The notes under the pieces were generated by a model. That model saw only the letters and a program-made list of their open reading frames with translations, was not told the DNA's origin and did not search any database. This document shows, piece after piece, positions 1 to 4,703 of a stretch of 5,981 nucleotides of DNA. Both the position numbers and the translations under genes were made by a program. The DNA comes from Rubrobacter sp. (GTDB taxonomy: Bacteria; Actinomycetota; Rubrobacteria; Rubrobacterales; Rubrobacteraceae), in assembly GCA_019247245.1 (NCBI GenBank), contig JAFAPF010000271.1, forward strand, positions 1 through 5,981, written 5' to 3'. Numbering within the stretch: the stretch's first letter is position 1; every line of letters starts with the position of its first letter.

Positions 1-190
1 CGCTTCTTGAGCGTTACAATCCCTTAAGGTCTCTCATCATCTTCTTAGTGTCAGGGTGCATAGTGGGGTGTGTGCGCTAAGCACTCTCCTCGGAAAGAGC
101 CTAAGGATTTCCTGCTTAGCCCCTACTACTATCTTGGCTTGTATTTCTGAGAACATCAAAAACACAGGAAGTTTGGATTTCCGAGAACAA
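1..190 (+). repeat. Left arm of a ~190-bp long inverted repeat
   Basis: This stretch is the reverse complement of about 2587-2775. Bases 44-146 align with 2735-2633 without gaps and with 4 mismatches in 103 positions. The flanks (1-43 and 147-188) are also similar but with small gaps and more differences. Similarity already exists at base 1, so the arm may continue outside the window. Inside it, GCTAAGCA (76-83) and TGCTTAGC (113-120) form a palindrome, and the motif TTTCYGAGAAC occurs twice (144-154 and 178-188). I see no credible protein in it. The arms enclose the Rieske remnant and the fibre-like gene, so they could be the ends of a transposon-like unit, but no transposase is visible. Confidence 0.9.
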
Positions 191-253
191 CTAGGAAGTG
201 GAAACAGCACGCGTCTTATTCATTGGATTGCCGCTAAGTAATGTTCTCGGAAA
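178..253 (+). repeat. Dispersed hairpin element, copy 1
   Basis: Perfect 12-bp outer arms at 178-189 and 242-253 (TTTCCGAGAACA / TGTTCTCGGAAA) enclose a conserved core at 211-240. The core has GCGTCTTATTCA followed, after three bases, by ATTGCCGCTAAGT. Within the loop AGTGG (196-200) can pair with CCGCT (231-235) using one G-T wobble. Copy 3 has AGCGG at this place and copy 2 has a perfect 9-bp stem, so the inner stem appears to be conserved. Related copies lie at 2546-2635 and 5339-5417. No protein is encoded. It may be a recognition site for a recombinase or Rep-type protein; that is inference. Confidence 0.85.
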
Positions 254-318
254 CTCCTGCTTCCGTTGCTGTGCAATTCCAGGTGATTCGCAGCCTTCGC
301 GGGTTACAAGCGCTTAGG

Positions 319-621
319 TTAGGTTAACTTCTCCAGTTTGTGCCTCTCTGTGTTGATTCTAGCTAGAGGCGTAGCTGCAGAACCTTGCACTACAGCTGCA
401 TCGCGTGCCGGGTCAAAGATCGAACCGTGGCATGGGGACAGGCTAGTTGCTGAGTTTGCGGTTGGTACCTCACCGTACACCCTCTGTGCGTACAAACAGC
501 GAAGTAGGCTACGAAGTCCCCCACTTGAGAGGTGCAGTAGAACGCCTGGCTGCCCTAAATCGGTGTCCGTAAATGCCAAAGCGGAGTTGGTCGGCACCTC
601 AGACTCTCCCACATGCAGCAC
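319..621 (-). pseudogene. Degraded Rieske [2Fe-2S] protein
   Basis: Rieske domains hold a [2Fe-2S] cluster through two Cys-His motifs and carry electrons in membrane or oxygenase chains. On the minus strand, one frame (GTG at 621, TAA at 319-321) reads VPTNSALAFTDTD...GVLLHLSSG and later PCHGSIFDPARDAAVVQG, the second Rieske loop. The first loop appears only in another frame, as GDFVAYFAVCTHRGCTV with its cysteines near 477-494. Joining the frames restores a typical C-terminal Rieske domain. The shifts map to a run of five Cs at 518-522 and four Gs at 434-437 (plus strand). They compensate, so a 100-codon frame stays open with a scrambled middle and no CTHRGC motif. The N-terminal part usual for the family (signal or membrane anchor) is missing and TAA closes the frame just upstream. 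Homopolymer sequencing errors are possible, but the missing N-terminus argues for a true pseudogene. Confidence 0.85.
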
Positions 622-633
622 CTGGTCTTAAAT

Positions 634-661
634 ATGGCGTTTGAGGCATGGCGTTTGAGGC
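634..661 (+). repeat. 14-bp tandem duplication
   Basis: The unit ATGGCGTTTGAGGC occurs twice head to tail without mismatch (634-647 and 648-661). It lies between the Rieske remnant and the fibre-like gene. I see no convincing -35/-10 pair in 622-790, so its role is unknown; recent slippage is the simplest explanation. Confidence 0.85.
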
Positions 662-791
662 CGAAGGGGGACTATTCGGAGAGCTAGAGTCGAAGGGGTT
701 ACGCCGGGCTTCGCTCGGTGGCATCATTACGCTTGCATAAGAGGTGGCAAGTGCCAACCAACCCGTTCCTTAAAGGCGGGGCGGGGAAAGG

Positions 792-798
792 AAGGAGG
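792..798 (+). promoter_or_regulatory. Ribosome binding site deciding the fibre gene start
   Basis: AAGGAGG is a near-perfect anti-16S match lying 12 bases before the ATG at 811. The spacing is slightly long but usable. It favours the ATG over the in-frame GTG at 718, which has no comparable site and would add 31 residues that look unlike the start of related proteins. Confidence 0.7.
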
Positions 799-810
799 CT
801 TAGAAGCGAT

Positions 811-2193
811 ATGCCCAACGGAGATCCCCTTATTCTCGGTTCCCAGAACAACCAGGCGAGTCTTGAGACGAAACTGGTGCAAGCTGGAGGGGTTGTCCTC
901 TCCGCGTTTAGTGTCGAGAACCACGGCGGCGGCGGCATCCGCGGACAAGGGTCAGGCGGCCCTAGTGCGAATCCTCCTGATCCTCAGGGAGTCCTCCCCT
1001 TTGGGGTGTGGGGCGACTCCTCGAGCGGATGCGGTGTGTATGGTGCTTCCGACGGCGGATACGGTGTGTACGGCCTAAGCACTAACAGCGTCGGCGTGGA
1101 GGGCGAGAGCACCTACCGGTCAGGCGTGCAGGGCGCAAGCGTTTACCACAGCGGCGTTAGAGGCATAAGTGACCGCTTCTTCGGCGTGGAGGGTGTCGGC
1201 TCTGACAGCGCCGGCGTGTATGGCGCAAGCACCACCGGCACCGGCGTTTTCGGCACAAGCTGGGAAGGGGGTGTGGGCGTGCTAGGCCAAAGCGACACCG
1301 CCACCGGCGTGGAGGGCATCAGCTTTGAAAGCCTCGGCGTGCACGGCGACAGCATCACCTTCACCGGTGTTTTCGGCACAAGCCAGGACGGAACGGGCGT
1401 CCACGGTGTAAGCGACTTCGACGGTGGGGTGCATGGACGCAGCCTCGGCGAAGGATACGGGGTGGCCGGCGAGTCCTTCAACGTCAGTGTGTACGCTCAC
1501 AACTACACCACCGATACTCCCAACGATGCATATCTCGGTACTCGGTGCTGCGCAGGCGATTTTTACGGTACGGTCTATATTCATGGCCCCCTCTACGTCA
1601 CCGGCTCGAAGCACTTCAGGATCGATCATCCGCTCGACCCGGCCAACAAGTTCCTCACCCACTCAGCGGTGGAGTCTTCAGAAATGAAAAACATCTACGA
1701 TGGGGTGGCCACTCTAGATGAGGGTGGCGAAGCTCTCGTAGAGCTACCGGAGTACTTTGAGGCCCTAAACAAGGACTTCCGCTACCAACTTACTCCGATA
1801 GGGGCCTCCGGAAGGGACCTCCACGTAGCGGAGGAAATCCATGACAATCGTTTCAGGATCGGTGGAGGCGCTTCTGGGATGAAGGTTTCCTGGCAAGTTA
1901 GCGGCATTAGAAAAGACGCTTGGGCGGTGGCCGATCGGACAGCCATAGAGGAGGAAAAGCCAGCCGAAGAGCGTGGTTATTACTTACATCCGGCGCTTTA
2001 TGGAGAGCCCGAAGAGAGGGGCATTGTCTGGGCGCGCTATGGAGAGCACATGCAAAAGATCGAAGAGCAGCAAGGGCGTATCGAAGAGTTGAGGAGACAG
2101 ATGGGCGAAGAGCGCCGGCAGCGAACGGAAGAGATGAGGAGGCGGATGGAGGAAGGGCAGGAGGGAGAGGAACCCCCCGAGGCTACTACGTAG
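811..2193 (+). CDS. Fibre-like protein with 16 GVxG decapeptide repeats
   Basis: This gene encodes 460 residues. Residues 1-45 (MPNGDPLILGSQNNQAS...) resemble the N-terminal module of repeat proteins seen in Chloroflexota and Actinobacteria. Residues 65-226 hold 16 GVxG units with a strict 10-residue period; two units are 11 long. This suggests a beta-solenoid or trimeric fibre shaft. Residues about 258-375 form a conserved domain with KHFRIDHPLDPANKFL, VESSEMKNIYDG, ELPEYFEALNKDFRYQLT and MKVSWQVSGIRKDAWA; I recall it at the end of many tail-fibre-like proteins of unknown role. The segment EEEKPAEERGYYLHP (379-393) is also typical. Residues 408-455 are a Glu/Arg-rich, probably coiled-coil tail. 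I see no signal peptide, membrane helix or intramolecular chaperone. The start is set by AAGGAGG; an in-frame GTG at 718 is the alternative. It is the only intact gene inside the inverted repeat. Surface or structural function is inferred, not known. Confidence 0.9.
   Translation: MPNGDPLILGSQNNQASLETKLVQAGGVVLSAFSVENHGGGGIRGQGSGGPSANPPDPQGVLPFGVWGDSSSGCGVYGASDGGYGVYGLSTNSVGVEGESTYRSGVQGASVYHSGVRGISDRFFGVEGVGSDSAGVYGASTTGTGVFGTSWEGGVGVLGQSDTATGVEGISFESLGVHGDSITFTGVFGTSQDGTGVHGVSDFDGGVHGRSLGEGYGVAGESFNVSVYAHNYTTDTPNDAYLGTRCCAGDFYGTVYIHGPLYVTGSKHFRIDHPLDPANKFLTHSAVESSEMKNIYDGVATLDEGGEALVELPEYFEALNKDFRYQLTPIGASGRDLHVAEEIHDNRFRIGGGASGMKVSWQVSGIRKDAWAVADRTAIEEEKPAEERGYYLHPALYGEPEERGIVWARYGEHMQKIEEQQGRIEELRRQMGEERRQRTEEMRRRMEEGQEGEEPPEATT
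1003..1488 (+). repeat. Array of 16 degenerate 30-bp repeats inside the fibre gene
   Basis: The DNA behind the decapeptides repeats about every 30 bases with a core close to GGCGTGNNNGGC. The first two Gly-Val codons and the second Gly codon are nearly constant, while the x position changes (W, Y, E, Q, R, F, L, H, A) and the other six residues vary strongly. Units 9 and 15 carry one extra codon. All length changes keep the frame, so the array is under protein-level selection. On the minus strand it produces misleading Pro/Thr-rich open frames that are only shadows. Confidence 0.9.
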
Positions 2194-2545
2194 TGCTGCC
2201 ACTGCTGCTGACTTCTTCTTTCTTCTTCTTGAGCCCAAGGAGGCAAGAAGGCGGTGCTCGCGCGCTAGCGGAACACCTTAGGGGAAAAGAGGCCGGGGTC
2301 CCGTAACGGCCGGGGCTCTGGCCCTCCTCTGTCGCTATGGTACGTGCAGGGCCGGGTCGGTTGGGCTCGAAATTACTCCCCGGGGCCCTTCCCTTTACTC
2401 CTTTTATGTGCTTGCGAGGGATCGGGGGTACTAGCCGCAGATGGGGTCGTGCCAAAATAAATGAACGCTGCTAAGTATGGCACCAGCGACTCAGGTGGTG
2501 TCAAAGGGCTGCTCTCGGCGCATCTCGCTGCCTAGAAGTGAGAGA
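2194..2545. other. Gene-free spacer after the fibre gene
   Basis: No credible gene in either strand. It begins with a pyrimidine tract (2210-2230), then a G/C-rich stretch with GGCCGGGG occurring twice (near 2291 and 2308), then the hairpin at 2349-2388. The remaining 150 bases up to the hairpin element at 2546 show nothing I recognise. Confidence 0.6.
2349..2388 (+). terminator. G/C hairpin, possible terminator of the fibre gene
   Basis: GGGCCGGG (2349-2356) pairs imperfectly with CCCCGGGGCCC (2378-2388), leaving a two-base bulge. It is followed by a pyrimidine-rich tail (TTCCCTTTACTCCTTTTA) rather than a pure T run. It lies about 155 bases after the stop codon. Arms and loop edge resemble the stem at 3797-3836, so it may instead belong to the palindrome family of this window. 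Confidence 0.4.
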
Positions 2546-2585
2546 AGCGGCAATAGGGGAGCGTCTTATTCACTCGATTGCCGCT
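2546..2585 (+). repeat. Dispersed hairpin element, copy 2
   Basis: AGCGGCAAT (2546-2554) and ATTGCCGCT (2577-2585) form a perfect 9-bp stem around a loop containing the core GCGTCTTATTCA (2561-2572), shared with the copies at 211 and 5373. Adjacent motifs GTCCTCGAAAA (2593-2603) and GTTCTCGGAAA (2625-2635) match the outer arms of the other copies. The core reads in the same direction as in copy 1 although the neighbouring long repeat arm is inverted. Confidence 0.8.
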
Positions 2586-2586
2586 A

Positions 2587-2775
2587 AGTGAAGTCCTCGA
2601 AAATCGGAACTTCCGGTGTTTGGTGTTCTCGGAAATACAAGCCAAGATAGTAGTAGGGGCTAAGCAGGAAATCCTTAGGCTCTTTTCGAGGAGAGTGCTT
2701 AGCCCTCACATCCCACTATGCACCCTGACACTAAGAAGATAATGAGAGACCTCAAGAGCTTGTAACGCCCAAGCG
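2587..2775 (-). repeat. Right arm of the ~190-bp long inverted repeat
   Basis: This is the reverse complement of 1-190; the best block is 2633-2735. It contains a 10-bp perfect palindrome GGGCTAAGCA (2657-2666) / TGCTTAGCCC (2696-2705), whose partner in the left arm has 8 matching pairs. Similarity stops near 2775, only 27 bases before the stop codon of the DUF3761 gene, which gives one outer boundary of the repeat-bounded unit. The other boundary is at or beyond the window edge, so a target-site duplication cannot be judged. Confidence 0.9.
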
Positions 2776-2801
2776 CCGCTAGCTGCCGATAACGACTCTT
2801 A

Positions 2802-3119
2802 CTACAACCATTGCCAGACACCACCATGATAGCTACAAGTCCCTTGGGTGTGCTGACTGAAGCTGTACGTTCCATCCGCACATTGTGCCGTTGCTCCTGC
2901 CGGCACAGAACCATCCGTGGTGTAAGCGGGGGAATGTACCAGGTTCCCGTCAACATTTGTGTAATAGTTATCGTTGCTTAAGTCACCTTGAGTAGCTGAT
3001 TGGTACGGGTCAGACGGATCGGCTGTTTGTGCCTGTACGCTGACTCCTGAGCCCATCACTGCGGTTGCCATTAACACAGCTATCGTAAGAATCAGCGCAA
3101 TTCGCTTCAAAGAACTCAA
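2802..3119 (-). CDS. Small secreted DUF3761-type protein
   Basis: This gene encodes 105 residues. Residues 1-30 are a classic Sec signal peptide: a KR pair, a hydrophobic core LALILTIAVL-like stretch and a V-Q-A end before residue 31. After a polar linker, residues 52-105 (YYTNVDGNLVHSP...GATAQCADGTYSFSQHTQGTCSYHGGVWQWL in outline) match what I know of DUF3761, a short exported domain of unknown function. Cys80 and Cys95 could form a disulfide; His90 and His98 lie in the conserved SQH and YHGG motifs. The start is TTG; an AAGGGAG site 9 bases upstream fits it, while the next TTG (residue 4) would be 18 bases away. A promoter lies at 3175-3204. It stands alone, next to the right repeat arm. 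Family assignment is fairly sure, function unknown. Confidence 0.88.
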   Translation of the reverse strand: MSSLKRIALILTIAVLMATAVMGSGVSVQAQTADPSDPYQSATQGDLSNDNYYTNVDGNLVHSPAYTTDGSVPAGATAQCADGTYSFSQHTQGTCSYHGGVWQWL

Positions 3120-3128
3120 ACTAGCGGT

Positions 3129-3135
3129 CTCCCTT
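3129..3135 (-). promoter_or_regulatory. Ribosome binding site of the DUF3761 gene
   Basis: AAGGGAG on the minus strand, 9 bases before the TTG start at 3119. It supports this unusual start codon over the in-frame TTG three codons later. Confidence 0.7.
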
Positions 3136-3174
3136 CCCAGATCAGCCTTGCCGGATTACCCATAACAGCAGCGC

Positions 3175-3204
3175 ACTATGAAGGCAGCGAAGAAGACTTG
3201 TCAA
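3175..3204 (-). promoter_or_regulatory. Sigma70-type promoter for the DUF3761 gene
   Basis: On the minus strand a perfect TTGACA (3199-3204) is followed, after 18 bases, by CATAGT (3175-3180), which matches four of six -10 positions. Transcription would begin near 3168 and give a leader of about 50 bases with the ribosome binding site near its end. No operator is obvious. Confidence 0.55.
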
Positions 3205-3379
3205 CTATACTTACGCACGTAAAAGGCTGCCCCGTACTGGAAATGTTGGATGCCCCCAGGTCTCGGCCTAGATGTTGTGGGTAAAGAGGGGGCCGTGACC
3301 CTATATTGGGGGATCTGGCGCCTTTTGTGCGCTATGTCACAGCCTTTCCATTGTCGTGGTGATACGGTTGGGCTCATCA

Positions 3380-3425
3380 CCGGGCTGGCAACGATTATTC
3401 CCCTCTGACACAAAGCCCAGCCCGG
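3380..3425 (+). repeat. CGGGCTGG hairpin repeat, copy 1
   Basis: CCGGGCTGG (3380-3388) pairs with CCAGCCCGG (3417-3425), a perfect 9-bp stem. The loop ends in CTGACACAAAG, similar to the loops at 3991 and 4044. A short 6-bp hairpin GGTGAT / ATCACC (3358-3363 / 3376-3381) touches its left arm. Confidence 0.8.
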
Positions 3426-3560
3426 CTATGCTGGGGCCCCCTCCTATCTCTGTTGCGCGTAGGTAAGCGCTGCCATAAGATGAGGCCGCCTTAGTCATCG
3501 GGTCGGGATTACCTTGTCATACAAAACCCAGCGAACACTTCCCCGGCCCCTCTTTACTAA

Positions 3561-3610
3561 TCATCCCCTACGTTATTGGGTGTGTCCGTAGGCGGGGTGG
3601 CGCGGGATGA
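3561..3610 (+). repeat. Two-step stem-loop
   Basis: The outer stem is TCATCCC (3561-3567) with GGGATGA (3604-3610). The inner stem is CCTACG (3567-3572) with CGTAGG (3587-3592). It sits in gene-free sequence and its arms are unlike the neighbouring hairpins. Confidence 0.6.
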
Positions 3611-3701
3611 ACAGGAGCGTAGAATGTAAGGTGATAGGTGGCCTCATTGACACACGCCCGTGATGGGTCAGAGCATACAACTACAACGAGTGACTACCCT
3701 T

Positions 3702-3763
3702 CATCGGCCCGTCCCCCTAGCTAATGAGCCGACCAAGGTTAGGGGGACGGGTGTAGCTCAAGA
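3702..3763 (+). repeat. CATCG...GGGTGTAGC stem-loop, unit A
   Basis: A perfect 12-bp stem CCCGTCCCCCTA (3708-3719) / TAGGGGGACGGG (3740-3751) closes a 20-base loop. It is flanked by CATCGG on the left and TGTAGCTCAAGA on the right. Unit B (4293-4357) shares both flanks but has a different stem. The right flank superficially resembles a tRNA D-arm, but no acceptor or anticodon stem follows. Confidence 0.7.
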
Positions 3764-3796
3764 GCACGGTGGGTAAAAATATATAGCCATATCAAG

Positions 3797-3836
3797 GGGC
3801 CGGGTCCTAACACTCCCTTTGCTTTCCGCCCGGCCC
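3797..3836 (+). repeat. GGGCCGGG stem-loop
   Basis: GGGCCGGG (3797-3804) pairs perfectly with CCCGGCCC (3829-3836) around a pyrimidine-rich loop and is followed by TCTT. Its left arm plus TC equals that of the hairpin at 2349, and CCCCGGCCCCTCTTT near 3540-3554 looks like another half copy. Confidence 0.7.
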
Positions 3837-3990
3837 TCTTCACACAGGGGGTCGCCTGAAAATACGTAGCCTAGCCTACACAGCCCTTTGTAACACCTAA
3901 GAAGCCTCTTTCGTCGAGTATTGGAAATTATCGGCGTCATGTTTAGGGATTCGTCTTGGGGGTAAAAGGTGCACTCATTAGATAACATTA

Positions 3991-4031
3991 CCGGGCTGGC
4001 ACCCCCTCCTACACTAAGAAGCCCAGCTCGG
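3991..4031 (+). repeat. CGGGCTGG hairpin repeat, copy 2
   Basis: CCGGGCTGG (3991-3999) pairs with CCAGCTCGG (4023-4031). The C-to-T change against copy 1 leaves a G-T wobble, so pairing is kept in RNA. The loop ends in CTACACTAAGAAG, parallel to CTGACACAAAG of copy 1. Confidence 0.75.
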
Positions 4032-4043
4032 CTCTTATATACT

Positions 4044-4086
4044 CGGGCTGGCACCTTCCTCTGACACACACCAGAAGTCCAGCCCG
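4044..4086 (+). repeat. CGGGCTGG hairpin repeat, copy 3
   Basis: CGGGCTGG (4044-4051) pairs with CCAGCCCG (4079-4086). The loop contains GCACC and CTGACACACACC, clearly related to copies 1 and 2. It lies only 12 bases after copy 2 in the same orientation, so the two form a small tandem. Confidence 0.75.
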
Positions 4087-4212
4087 TCTCTTCTTTATTA
4101 TCTCACCTGTACTCTTATGCCGCTACGGGTTAGGTTAAAGTATGTAGAGAAAATGCATCGAACGATGTATAGGCCTCTCGCGGGTGGAGATTCACAACCC
4201 CGCTACTAAGCA

Positions 4213-4288
4213 CCCCCGATACCCCCACTTAGCTCACTTCCCGGTGTATAGGTCACGCGCTCTGTTCAGCACAGCAGGATATCGGGGG
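4213..4288 (+). repeat. CCCCCGATA stem-loop
   Basis: CCCCCGATA (4213-4221) and TATCGGGGG (4280-4288) form a perfect 9-bp stem. After a two-base bulge, AAG (4208-4210) can extend it with CTT (4289-4291). The loop is long (58 bases). Unit B of the next hairpin begins 4 bases later. Confidence 0.6.
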
Positions 4289-4292
4289 CTTC

Positions 4293-4357
4293 CATCGACC
4301 CGCCCCCACTGTGCCGCATCTCCAATTCGTTAGCTAGGGAGATGGGTGTAGCCCAGG
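4293..4357 (+). repeat. CATCG...GGGTGTAGC stem-loop, unit B
   Basis: It begins CATCGACCCGCCCCC and ends GGGTGTAGCCCAGGA, matching unit A at 3702-3763. The stem is now CATCTCC (4317-4323) / GGAGATG (4338-4344), 7 bp, different from unit A. The shared flanks with changed stems suggest a structured repeat that has diverged. Confidence 0.6.
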
Positions 4358-4404
4358 ATACAGAATACCTATCGTCGAGCACGTATTATTATGAGGATAA
4401 AGAG

Positions 4405-4464
4405 CCTGGTGCCCTCTCTGGGGTGATGATGGTGGGAAAGGGAAAGGAGGAGTAGGGCACCAGG
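4405..4464 (+). repeat. CCTGGTGCCCT hairpin with purine-rich loop
   Basis: CCTGGTGCCCT (4405-4415) and AGGGCACCAGG (4454-4464) form a perfect 11-bp stem around a 38-base loop made almost only of G and A with few T. The strand bias of the loop is unlike the rest of the window. Confidence 0.75.
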
Positions 4465-4606
4465 TTGTTAGGACTATATTCATACCACACATATATGTAT
4501 TTTTAAACCTCCCGGCTGCACAATCCACACACTTGTAACCCAAGAAGGCTACGAACTGCCGATAAGCTTTATTCTGGGAAACAACCTAGGACTTCCATTG
4601 CTAACT

Positions 4607-4624
4607 ACCGCATAAGTATGCGGT
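4607..4624. repeat. Short palindrome, possible operator-like site
   Basis: ACCGCATA (4607-4614) and TATGCGGT (4617-4624) are perfect inverted halves with a two-base centre. It lies 80 bases after the end of the 132-residue gene. It may be a protein binding site or part of a terminator, but no T run follows on either strand. Confidence 0.5.
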
Positions 4625-4703
4625 CTGAGTGAACATTCGTCTTGCCAACACCCCTGGCGGCGCGACTGATAACGAGCTTGATCACGGTTAACTCAAGAAG
4701 CCC

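Larger units (their letters stand above)
3205..4703. other. 1.5-kb gene-free region rich in stem-loops
   Basis: None of the open frames here looks like a protein: they have no ribosome binding sites, run through the palindromes and match no family I know. Instead the region holds at least nine stem-loops between 3380 and 4464, some of them related copies (listed separately), and a short minus-strand segment near 4625-4695 that faintly recalls a P-loop. Other stretches, such as 3205-3357 and 4090-4150, show nothing I can name. Confidence 0.6.

Noticed and set aside
178..253. Integron attC site
   Set aside because: The outer arms TTTCCGAGAAC / GTTCTCGGAAA do not fit the RYYYAAC / GTTRRRY consensus, and there is no cassette array or integrase.
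313..326. TTAGG telomere-like repeats (also near 4129-4137)
   Set aside because: Only two units occur at the first place and one to two at the second; far too few for a telomeric array.
745..756. TGGCA-AG-TGCCA dyad as an operator
   Set aside because: Five-base arms near the fibre gene leader are short enough to occur by chance and no promoter lies beside it.
718..810. GTG at 718 as start of the fibre gene
   Set aside because: No ribosome site before it, and the extra 31 residues are basic and unlike family N-termini; AAGGAGG before the ATG at 811 decides.
1143..1481. 112-codon minus-strand frame rich in TP motifs
   Set aside because: It is the antisense shadow of the GVxG decapeptide array.
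3747..3775. tRNA-like D-arm GGGTGTAGCTCAAGAGC
   Set aside because: No acceptor, anticodon or T-arm follows, and the same GGGTGTAGC occurs in another hairpin at 4344-4352. It is part of a repeat, not a tRNA.
3758..4069. 103-codon minus-strand open frame
   Set aside because: It runs through three palindromic repeats, has no ribosome binding site and no recognisable domain; the frame is a by-product of the repeats.
3380..4086. CRISPR-like array
   Set aside because: The three related repeats are irregularly spaced (566 and 12 bases apart), are hairpins with variable loops, and no cas gene is present.
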